This document shows positions 1 to 5,983 of a stretch of 7,181 bases of DNA, one piece after another (the first letter of the stretch is position 1; every line of letters starts with the position of its first letter). Both the position numbers and the translations under genes were made by a program. The notes under the pieces are model-generated. The model saw only the letters and a list, made by a program, of their open reading frames with translations, was not told where the DNA came from and did no database searches. The DNA comes from Cycloclasticus sp. (GTDB lineage Bacteria; Pseudomonadota; Gammaproteobacteria; Methylococcales; Cycloclasticaceae), in assembly GCA_012960055.1 (NCBI GenBank), contig DUCA01000033.1, positions 1 through 7,181 of the forward strand. The letters run 5' to 3'.

Positions 1-875
1 TGCTTTGAGGAAACAGCTGCAAGCCGATAGAGCATTGGATGCGCTGCCAGTGGCAATTGTCGCCAATGCCGGTAGTACTAAGACCGGCTCAATTGACCCC
101 TTACAAATCATCGGTGAAATTGCGCGTGAATATAATATTTGGTTCCACATAGACGGTGCGTATGGCTTGCCCGGCACCTTGGATCCCAAGAAAATAATTT
201 ATATCAAGGCATAGCATTGGCCGATTCTATTACGGTGGATGCGCATAAGTGGCTGGGTGCGCTGTCGGTATTGGAGCAACCTTTGTGCGCGACCACGCGT
301 CACTGCGTAATACCTTTACGCAAGGCGATGCGGTCTACCTTAAAAACTCAACAATGGCTGAAGAAGAGATTAAAAACTCAATGGATTCAGTGGGTTTTGC
401 TTACCATGATTTAGGTGTCGAGCTATCTGCTCCCACACGGGGCACGATTGTATGGGCGCTGATTCGTGAAATAGGCGTTGAGGGGGTGAAGGCGCGTATT
501 TGTCGGCATAATGAAATGACTAGGCGAGTGGCTGAGCAGGCTAAACAACACCCGCATTTAGAGCTTGCATTAGAGCCGACGCTATCTATTTGTTGCTTCC
601 GTTACGTGCACGAAAAGGCTGACGATTTAAATGCGCTTAATAAACAAATTCACCGGCAATTGATGAAACACGGCGGGAATATCCCCAGTACCACGATGGC
701 GGGTGATAAGTTTGTGATTAGACCGTGTTTTTTAGGTGCCAGAACGGATTGGCATCATGCGGATGATTTAGTCAATGAAGTCATCGACATAGGTAACAAA
801 CTTATGTCAAATGACAGTTCAAGTGGCAGGTTGAAAACACCAAAGCAGGCGAGTTATGATGGGCAAACGTTTTAA
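1..875 (+). pseudogene. PLP-dependent group II decarboxylase, 5'-truncated by the window and twice frameshifted
   Basis: This is the C-terminal two thirds of an aromatic-amino-acid/glutamate decarboxylase-type enzyme (pfam00282 family), which removes the alpha carboxyl group of an amino acid using pyridoxal phosphate. Frame 2 reads NAGSTKTGSIDP and then HIDGAYG, whose Asp (152-154) should pair with the cofactor ring nitrogen. Frame 1 then carries SITVDAHKWLGA with the Schiff-base Lys at 247-249. Frame 3 continues with VGIGATFVRD to a TAA at 873-875. Restoring one A in the run at 191-194 gives DPKKNNLYQG, and restoring one C at 262 gives HKWLGAPVGIG, both normal for the family. Each change is therefore a single-base loss. 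The substrate cannot be told. The start lies outside the window. It is either a recent pseudogene or an intact gene with two sequencing errors; the good conservation on both sides makes the family call firm. Confidence 0.85.
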
Positions 876-912
876 CCGTTGGCAAAAAGCCATTGCTCGA
901 ACGCGCGTTTGG

Positions 913-1107
913 TTAGAGGAATGACGATTTATTCATCCAACAGTCTATCGCATTAGCATAGGACTCAAAATATTTAACGTCGCCGGAGATAAATCAAGCG
1001 CCCACGTTTGCAGCAATTTCTTGCCAATTCTTATTGGCATAAATGGCAGCTTGATCGAATTCACTATGAGCAAAGGACAAGGCAGCAACAAAGCCGTGAA
1101 CAAAGGC
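913..1107 (-). pseudogene. Possible decayed coding remnant
   Basis: Read on the minus strand from 1107, this gives 37 residues (including FVHGFVAAL, SEFDQAAIYA and NWQEIAANVGA), a TGA at 994-996, then 26 more residues (including FISGDVKYFESYANAIDCW) to a TAA at 913-915. A stop also lies directly upstream (1108-1110) and no good start codon or ribosome binding site is present. The composition is protein-like and a single TGG to TGA change would explain the inner stop. I recognise no family. An open stretch this short can arise by chance, so confidence is low. Confidence 0.2.
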
Positions 1108-1125
1108 TTAGGTAGTTAGGGGGAG
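1096..1125 (+). repeat. Dispersed short repeat, copy A
   Basis: About 30 bases resemble 1787-1816 at roughly three quarters of positions by eye. The shared core is AAAGG(C/T)TTAGG, then GTTAGG, then GGAG. In one frame each copy ends a small ORF in a KGLG(S/G) peptide and a TAG stop, and the similarity continues past the stop. Copy A closes a 17-codon ORF starting with the ATG at 1066-1068. Neither copy has a visible ribosome binding site, so a DNA repeat is as likely as a pair of tiny genes. Confidence 0.35.
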
Positions 1126-1145
1126 CAGGGTAGTCGTTTTGGGCT

Positions 1146-1174
1146 TAATTAAAGGGCAGCGTGCCTTTTAATTA
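1146..1174. repeat. AT-flanked hairpin, REP-like or bidirectional terminator
   Basis: A 12-bp stem (1146-1157 with 1163-1174, including one G-T pair) encloses a 5-base loop, AGCGT. The outer stem is A/T-rich and the inner stem is GGC/GCC. Neither side is followed by a clean T run, which weakens a terminator reading, although it lies downstream of both the plus-strand decarboxylase and the minus-strand VF530 gene, where a bidirectional terminator would be expected. GGGGGCTGTCCC and TTTAATT follow at once (1177-1197), giving a second imperfect palindrome. The form resembles repetitive extragenic palindromes linked to Y1-type (RAYT) transposases; that is inference, as no transposase gene is present. 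Confidence 0.5.
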
Positions 1175-1210
1175 TAGGGGGCTGTCCCAGTTTAATTCCA
1201 CAACTCGGTT

Positions 1211-1705
1211 TTATCTCCATTTTGCCCAAGGGTCTTCATGCTCCTCAGCAGATGAATCTGCAGACCCCAACAATTCGTGCTCACTCTTTGCGTAATGATT
1301 ATTATTCCGGTTGTCCGCGTGCCTACCTTGATTATATGCAGCGGCTTTCGTTACACGTTTTTCACGCAATTTCTCAGCATTTCCCAAACTTAACTCAGCA
1401 GGTTCGCCCGGCGTTTGACCTTCAGGAATAATTCGATCCCTAGGCGACAATGAAAATTGTTCGGAAGACACCTTAGGCAAGTTTTTGAACTCATACAAAT
1501 AGAAAGCTTCAACCTTTTCACATGCCCACGTAGTCTTTTTAAGAAACTTAACACTAGACGCTATACTCGGATTGGTCTTAAAGCAGTTGATGTTTAAATA
1601 GGCAAAGAGAATTTCAAAACCGTAGTGGTCTACTATCTCAATCAATAAGTTTTTTAAACTAAGGCCATGTAGTGGGCTATTCTTGTAATCGATCTCATTA
1701 TTCAT
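1211..1705 (-). CDS. VF530 family (DUF2132) putative DNA-binding protein with long C-terminal tail
   Basis: The product is 164 residues from the ATG at 1703-1705. Residues 8-74 match the VF530 family (Pfam DUF2132): NSPLHGLSLKNLL, then HYGFEIL, NINCFKTNPSIASSVKFL, and TTWACEKVEAFYLYEF. The family prototype, from Vibrio fischeri, is a small helical protein proposed to bind DNA, and members are usually about 70-90 residues. Here a hydrophilic, charged tail of roughly 90 residues follows, rich in Glu, Lys, Arg and Asn, and ends DPWAKWR. An in-frame TTG at 1769-1771 would add 22 residues, but these read through the G9 tract and a likely -10 box, so I prefer the ATG, which opens next to the domain. 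No Shine-Dalgarno sequence is visible. The gene stands alone and is divergent from the U32 gene. The family call is firm; the role of the tail is unknown. Confidence 0.85.
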   Translation of the reverse strand: MNNEIDYKNSPLHGLSLKNLLIEIVDHYGFEILFAYLNINCFKTNPSIASSVKFLKKTTWACEKVEAFYLYEFKNLPKVSSEQFSLSPRDRIIPEGQTPGEPAELSLGNAEKLREKRVTKAAAYNQGRHADNRNNNHYAKSEHELLGSADSSAEEHEDPWAKWR

Positions 1706-1721
1706 ACTAATATTCAGTGAA

Positions 1722-1730
1722 GGGGGGGGG
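1722..1730. repeat. Homopolymer run of nine G
   Basis: Nine consecutive G on the plus strand (C on the VF530 transcript) lie 17-25 bases before the VF530 ATG and directly after the likely -10 box. Tracts of this length are prone to slipped-strand changes. Its place near the predicted transcription start means that length changes would affect initiation or the leader, not the reading frame from the preferred ATG. The count could also be a sequencing artefact. Confidence 0.7.
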
Positions 1731-1733
1731 TAT

Positions 1734-1739
1734 ATTATA
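1734..1739 (-). promoter_or_regulatory. Possible -10 box of the VF530 gene
   Basis: A perfect TATAAT on the minus strand lies 29 bases from the preferred ATG. Initiation about 7 bases downstream would fall within the run of nine C. No good -35 hexamer sits 16-18 bases upstream (the sequence there is TATATT-like), so this is a one-box prediction that would need an activator or an unusual promoter type. Confidence 0.35.
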
Positions 1740-1786
1740 CCTGTCAGCACGCATGCAATATATAGCAGCAAAGGCCGCTAAGAGAG

Positions 1787-1816
1787 TCGTAAGTAAAGGT
1801 TTAGGCGGTTAGGTGG
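1787..1816 (+). repeat. Dispersed short repeat, copy B
   Basis: This is the partner of the copy at 1096-1125. In frame it closes a 19-codon ORF from the ATG at 1753-1755, whose product starts MQYIAAKAAKR and ends VVSKGLGG. GTTAGGT at 1808-1814 fits the integron attC consensus GTTRRRY, but no partner RYYYAAC box is placed at a usable distance, so I do not call an attC site. Confidence 0.35.
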
Positions 1817-1907
1817 AGTATTTTAGGCAAAACAAGCGGCGTAACATAGTTAAAGTAAGGCGCCCCTTCTTCTTGCCAGCTTGATATCCGTACAAATTAA
1901 ATCGAGC

Positions 1908-1937
1908 TTGACCCGAGTTCTTCATTTTGAATACAGT
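1908..1937 (+). promoter_or_regulatory. Weak sigma70-type promoter upstream of the U32 gene
   Basis: TTGACC (1908-1913) is followed after 18 bases by TACAGT (1932-1937), 40 bases before the start codon. The -35 matches five of six consensus bases and the -10 four of six. An alternative -10, TAAAAT at 1937-1942, has no matched -35. The placement is sensible for the U32 gene but the match is modest. Confidence 0.3.
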
Positions 1938-1977
1938 AAAATGACGGTTTAATGTTGCTTACGACCGTATTAAATAA

Positions 1978-4245
1978 ATGATGAATAATAGAGTTGAATT
2001 GTTGGCCCCAGGTGGTAATGTGGAGGCGATTAAGGCCGCCATTGTTGCGGGTGCGAATGCCGTGTATTGCGGCTTAGATATGTTTAATGCACGTAACCGC
2101 GCCACGAACCTTTCCTTTGATGATTTATGCGGCGTTGTACGGTTGGCGCATCAGCAGGATTGCGACGTATTTTTAACGCTCAATGTGGTGATTCTTGAGC
2201 AAGAAATGCCGTCGTTAATAAAACTGTTAAACAAACTGGTTAACATCAATTTGGATGGCATTATCGTTCAAGACCTGGGTGTGTTTAACCTCGTTAAAAA
2301 ATATTTCCCCACACTCGATATACACGCCTCCACTCAGCTAACAACGCATAATGAGGGGCAAATACAATTTCTTGCAAGAATTGGCGCATCCCGTGTTAAT
2401 TTATCGCGCGAGTTGAATTTGCAAGAAGTAAAAACGCTAACAAGCTTCGCGCATGATCATGATGTGTTGACAGAAGTGTTTGTGCACGGGGCGTTGTGCA
2501 TCGCGTTTTCTGGTCAATGTTATTCCAGTTCCGTTAGTGTGGGCAATTCGGGCAACCGTGGCCGTTGCAGCCAAGCGTGCCGTGATGAATATGAAACCAC
2601 CGCAACGGGAAATAAATTCCCGCTAAATTTGAAGGATAACTCTGCCTATTTTGATTTGCCTGAACTGCTGGATGCCGGTGTAGACTCACTCAAGATAGAA
2701 GGGCGCATTAAAGGGGCGCATTACGTTTATACCGTCGTAGACAGTTGGCGAAAGCAGATGGATAAATTTGAAAAAACAGGCCAGTTATTGGCGGACGATT
2801 CAAATCTACATAAGGTCTTTAACCGTGATTTTACCAATTCATTTTTAAAGGGTAATCTAACGAAAGATATGTTTATTGATAACCCTCGCGACCATAGTAT
2901 TGAACACGCGGTAACGAAAAGCCAAGCCGTCTCTATCCCGCAAATTCAAAAGGCAAAGCAGAGCCTTTATGATGAAAGAAATACACTTGGTGATGAATTA
3001 GCCGACAAAATTCAAGACTTAAGCATTGCCAAGCAAAAGCTAACGCTGAGTTTTTCAGGTCAACTTAATGAGCCCTTAGTATTCACTCTGCAAGTAACAG
3101 GCGGCAACGGGTTAGATGCTACTTATGTGATTGAATCCAATGAGCCTTTAAAAAAGGCAACGCAATCAACGCTTGACCCAGCGGCAATAAAAAAACGTTT
3201 TAAAGGGTTTAATAATGCACGATACACGATGGAGTCGGTTAATTTTGACGACTTGGCAGACAACCTAAGTTTGCCCTTTAAAGAACTGGCTCAAATAAAA
3301 AACAAAGCAGCCTTCATACTCAATGACTCTACCGACGTCGTGGCTAACGTGGACGTTCCAGCGCTGGTCAATCATCCCAAAAAGTATGCTGCTAATCAGC
3401 CGTCTATGTCCATTCTAATAGCGGATGAAAAAGACCTGTATTTGTGTGATGTGACGGATGCCGATACCTACTTCAAATTACCCGAAAGCTTCAAAAAAGG
3501 ATGTACTAAATACATCGATCTGCTGCTAAAGAATCCGCGTTTAATCCCTTGGTTTCCAGCCGTGCTTATCGGTAAAGATTATTTAGAAGCGGTTAAAGTG
3601 CTTGAGCAAGTAAAGCCCAAGCGTATTGTTAGCAACAATACCGGCATCGCCCATAAAGCCTTTGAAATGCAGATAGATTGGATAGCAGGGCCGTTTTTAA
3701 ATACCACCAATTCTTACGCCTTGCTAACGCTACAAGAAGGACTTAATTGTTCCGGTGCATTTATTTCTAACGAAATTAACCGGATGCAGATAAAAAACAT
3801 TGCGCGACCCAAAAACTTCAAATTGCTATACAGCATTTATCACCCCATTTTAATGATGACCAGTCGACAATGCTTTTTCCAACAAACCGTGGGTTGTAAG
3901 AAACCGAGTATAGAAGATGGCTGTATGCTCAAGTGCCAAAAGGCAACCACCATTACCAATGTAAAAGGCGTTTCATTTGCCATTGATAAGCAAAAAGGCG
4001 GCTATCCAAGCATTTATAACGATGAGCAGTTTTTGAACTTGGATGTCGTCAATGACTTATCTGACATGTTTGATGAATTCTTTATAGACCTAACCAACAT
4101 CGGCGCAGGGTCAAAAGCAGAGCAGAATAAAGCGCAACTCATAGAATACTTTGAACAAATAATAAGCGGGCAAAACAGCGCAAAGGAACAGCTTAATCAG
4201 ATGGTGCCACTGTCCACTATGGCTCAATATAGCCAAGGGCTATAG
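1978..4245 (+). CDS. U32 family protein related to 23S rRNA hydroxylase RlhA
   Basis: The product is 755 residues. Residues 6-30 (VELLAPGGN, GANAVYCG) open the U32 barrel domain. IHASTQLTTHNEGQ (115-128) and SRELNL (143-148) lead to the U32 signature at 166-184, with C174 and C181, then NRGRCSQACR with C197 and C201. LKIEGRIKG (238-246) closes the core. In E. coli, RlhA (YdcP) makes 5-hydroxycytidine in 23S rRNA and TrhP (YegQ) acts on tRNA uridine; the four cysteines of such proteins are linked to an Fe-S centre. This protein is nearer RlhA in the NRGxCSQACR stretch but about 100 residues longer, so it may be a paralogue with its own target, and I assign no symbol. A second Cys group, C632, C640, C649 and C653, lies near the C-terminus. 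Start: the first of two adjacent ATGs; no Shine-Dalgarno sequence, but an AT-rich leader. It is monocistronic, convergent with hflX. Confidence 0.93.
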   Translation: MMNNRVELLAPGGNVEAIKAAIVAGANAVYCGLDMFNARNRATNLSFDDLCGVVRLAHQQDCDVFLTLNVVILEQEMPSLIKLLNKLVNINLDGIIVQDLGVFNLVKKYFPTLDIHASTQLTTHNEGQIQFLARIGASRVNLSRELNLQEVKTLTSFAHDHDVLTEVFVHGALCIAFSGQCYSSSVSVGNSGNRGRCSQACRDEYETTATGNKFPLNLKDNSAYFDLPELLDAGVDSLKIEGRIKGAHYVYTVVDSWRKQMDKFEKTGQLLADDSNLHKVFNRDFTNSFLKGNLTKDMFIDNPRDHSIEHAVTKSQAVSIPQIQKAKQSLYDERNTLGDELADKIQDLSIAKQKLTLSFSGQLNEPLVFTLQVTGGNGLDATYVIESNEPLKKATQSTLDPAAIKKRFKGFNNARYTMESVNFDDLADNLSLPFKELAQIKNKAAFILNDSTDVVANVDVPALVNHPKKYAANQPSMSILIADEKDLYLCDVTDADTYFKLPESFKKGCTKYIDLLLKNPRLIPWFPAVLIGKDYLEAVKVLEQVKPKRIVSNNTGIAHKAFEMQIDWIAGPFLNTTNSYALLTLQEGLNCSGAFISNEINRMQIKNIARPKNFKLLYSIYHPILMMTSRQCFFQQTVGCKKPSIEDGCMLKCQKATTITNVKGVSFAIDKQKGGYPSIYNDEQFLNLDVVNDLSDMFDEFFIDLTNIGAGSKAEQNKAQLIEYFEQIISGQNSAKEQLNQMVPLSTMAQYSQGL

Positions 4246-4285
4246 TTATTAAAACGGGATTCATTAGACAATAAAGCGGTATTTT

Positions 4286-4312
4286 TAGCCTTTTATCTTG
4301 GATAAAAGGCTA
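4286..4312. terminator. Hairpin terminator between the convergent U32 and hflX genes
   Basis: An 11-bp perfect stem (4287-4297 with 4301-4311), extended by one T-A pair, encloses a 3-base loop. It lies 40 bases after the U32 stop. On the plus strand it is followed by a T-biased but broken stretch (AGTGTTCTGTTTT). On the minus strand the stem is followed by A-rich sequence, so it serves the U32 gene better than hflX, although the stem itself is symmetrical. Confidence 0.55.
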
Positions 4313-4373
4313 GTGTTCTGTTTTAGGAATGATTTTGCTGTGATTATTATGAATTCCGTTCATTTTCCTTTCC

Positions 4374-4384
4374 GTGCCAGGCAC
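4374..4384. repeat. Short palindrome GTGCCAGGCAC
   Basis: Five-base arms (GTGCC and GGCAC) flank a single A, followed by an AT-rich stretch with ATAATATTAT at 4395-4404. It lies between the U32 terminator and the hflX stop. GTGCC/GGCAC palindromes of this kind are common in extragenic repeats near Y1-type transposases; here there is one copy only and no transposase, so its nature is uncertain. Confidence 0.35.
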
Positions 4385-4437
4385 TTAAAACATAAATAAT
4401 ATTATCGTTTGTTAGGTAGCGTACGGCATAAAGGTCA

Positions 4438-5823
4438 CTATTTGTCTGATAGTTCACTCAGCCTAGCGACCACATCAGGTGTAGCGCGGAAGCGAAAAAA
4501 TGCCCCTGCGGCATCAGCGCGTTCTTCAAGCACTTCGCAGGAGGCAAAGATCTCGCCACGTAATCCCTGCGCCGACCAAGGCAAAAAGATCTCGGACTCA
4601 ACCAGCTGCTGTTGATAAACGTGCACAATCGCCTGATGCAACTTTGTTATATCGTCCTTACGGCGCGCGCTAAGAACAAGGCAGCCGGGATACTTTGCTT
4701 GCAGTTCTGCGATACGCTCTGTTTGTGCGACAGCATCGTTCAGATAGTCAATTTTATTGAACACCCGAATGCGTGGCACACTATCAGCACCAATTTCGGC
4801 CAATACTTTATCGGTCACTTCAATCTGCATCTCAAGTCCGGGATCGCCAGCGTCAATAACGTGTAGCAACAACGATGCGCTAAGGGCTTCGTCCAACGTT
4901 GATTTGAACGAGGCGACCAGCCCATGGGGTAAATTTTTGATAAAACCAACCGTGTCACTCACCAATACCCGTGGCACACTTTCTGGATGCAAGGTGCGCA
5001 CCTTGGTGTCTAGCGTGGCAAACAATTTGTTGGCCACTAGCGCGTCTGTGCCAGTCAATGCGCGCATCAAGGTGGATTTCCCCGCGTTGGTATAACCTAC
5101 CAGTGCCACCAGCGGTTGCCCCTGGCGTTGTGATCGCTGGGTATCGCGACTAGCCTCCATGACATCAATTTCTTTTTGCAGCTCAGCAATACGATCACGA
5201 ACTTTTTGGCTATCTACTTGGCTGCGTGACTGACCTGTGCCGCGCCCTCCGGTGCCGCTGCGCTGTCGCCCTAACGGTCCGGCGCGCTTGGCCGCTTCAC
5301 GTAGGCGCGGTGCCATATAGCTCAGGCGCGCAATCTCAACTTGCACCCGTGCGGCGTGTGAGCGGGCATTGCGATGAAAAATCTCGAGGATGACTACCGT
5401 TCGATCCATCACCTCGCAACCGACTTCATTTTCCAGGTTGAGCGCTTGAGACGGCGAAATTTCATGATCGACCAAAATAAATTCTACGTGATTCTTGGTT
5501 TTTTGCGGATCCCCCCGTTCCAACGTATCTGAGTCGGATTGTTCGCTCTCTAAGAATTGCCGTATCTCCTCCCGTTTGCCGACGCCCATATACGCCGTAG
5601 AATCGAAAGATGAGCGCTTTTGGGTAAACTGACCGACCACCTCCAGCCCTAAGGTCTTTGCAAGGTCACCTAACTCAGCCAACGACGACTCGAATTCAAC
5701 ATCGCTGATGTTGTCTAATTGCACAGCGACGATTAGGGCTCGCGGAACGCGTGTTTTTTCGGGATTTAAGATAGGGTGCCTCTCATGGAATTGGGGGTGC
5801 GGACTATTTAAAAATAGTGTCAC
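4438..5823 (-). CDS. hflX: GTPase HflX
   Basis: The product is 461 residues. HflX is a cytoplasmic GTPase that binds the 50S subunit and splits stalled or heat-damaged 70S ribosomes. The N-terminal HflX domain spans about 27-170 (YMGVGKREEI at 78-87; HARVQVEIARLSYMAPRLRE-like helix at 157-176). A Gly/Arg/Ser-rich linker (180-205) and a helix follow, then the G domain: G1 GYTNAGKST (243-251), G2 FATLDT (268-273), G3 DTVG (290-293), G4 NKID (356-359), G5 SAR (385-387). A C-terminal domain ends at 461. E. coli HflX has 426 residues; part of the excess is an acidic stretch at 91-110. The linker lacks the usual GxGE and DRR residues, reading GTGQ and VDSQ. The GTG at 5821-5823 is the only plausible start: a TAG stop lies just upstream in frame and no ATG precedes the domain. 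There is no Shine-Dalgarno. It is not in an hfq-hflX-hflKC operon here. Confidence 0.95.
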   Translation of the reverse strand: MTLFLNSPHPQFHERHPILNPEKTRVPRALIVAVQLDNISDVEFESSLAELGDLAKTLGLEVVGQFTQKRSSFDSTAYMGVGKREEIRQFLESEQSDSDTLERGDPQKTKNHVEFILVDHEISPSQALNLENEVGCEVMDRTVVILEIFHRNARSHAARVQVEIARLSYMAPRLREAAKRAGPLGRQRSGTGGRGTGQSRSQVDSQKVRDRIAELQKEIDVMEASRDTQRSQRQGQPLVALVGYTNAGKSTLMRALTGTDALVANKLFATLDTKVRTLHPESVPRVLVSDTVGFIKNLPHGLVASFKSTLDEALSASLLLHVIDAGDPGLEMQIEVTDKVLAEIGADSVPRIRVFNKIDYLNDAVAQTERIAELQAKYPGCLVLSARRKDDITKLHQAIVHVYQQQLVESEIFLPWSAQGLRGEIFASCEVLEERADAAGAFFRFRATPDVVARLSELSDK

Positions 5824-5866
5824 ACGCTAAATTAGAAGTGTACACAAAATCTTGGACGAGCACCTG

Positions 5867-5872
5867 ATTATA
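5867..5872 (-). promoter_or_regulatory. Possible -10 box of hflX
   Basis: A perfect TATAAT on the minus strand lies 43 bases from the GTG start. The best -35-like hexamer, TCGACC at 5894-5899, is 21 bases upstream, which is too far for a standard promoter, and closer positions match poorly. If real, hflX has its own transcription separate from the monooxygenase gene. Confidence 0.3.
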
Positions 5873-5983
5873 GGCGCAAGCCCCAAGCTTTTAGGTCGAA
5901 CCTACAACAAACAAAGCCCTGCTGGCAATCACAGGTTGGCCTGAAGGCCTAAGTTCCGGTACGGCGTCATGTTATGTTGATCT

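Larger units (their letters stand above)
876..1210. other. Gene-poor stretch after the decarboxylase
   Basis: No convincing intact gene lies here. On the minus strand, 913-1107 can be read as about 64 residues of protein-like sequence broken by a TGA at 994-996. On the plus strand, 1066-1116 is a 17-codon ORF ending in NKGLGS. A strong hairpin sits at 1146-1174, followed by GGGGGCTGTCCC at 1177-1188. I see no clear rho-independent terminator with a T run directly after the decarboxylase stop. The stretch looks like decayed or repeat-containing DNA, in keeping with the damaged gene to its left. Confidence 0.6.

Noticed and set aside
1222..1431. Plus-strand open frame opposite the VF530 tail
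   Set aside because: It is antisense to the tail region, has no ribosome binding site and no recognised domain; the minus-strand frame has the clear family match.
1211..1771. Longer VF530 form from the TTG at 1769-1771
   Set aside because: The extra 22 residues run through the G9 tract and the TATAAT box and show no family match; the ATG at 1703-1705 opens right at the domain.
1753..1814. Integron attC site, suggested by GTTAGGT at 1808-1814 and a small stand-alone gene next to it
   Set aside because: No RYYYAAC partner box lies at a usable distance and the flanks are not complementary. At the other copy (1115-1121) the box reads GTTAGGG and the nearest ATTTAAC (about 972) is some 150 bases away without matching inner arms.
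4409..5153. Several plus-strand open frames opposite hflX
   Set aside because: All lie within the well-supported hflX gene on the other strand, have no family features and are shadows of its codon pattern.
5892..5956. Small inverted repeats between the monooxygenase and hflX (TAGGT/ACCTA at 5892-5904 and GGCC/GGCC near 5940-5951)
   Set aside because: Stems are only four or five bases with no T run after them, so I do not call a terminator or operator.
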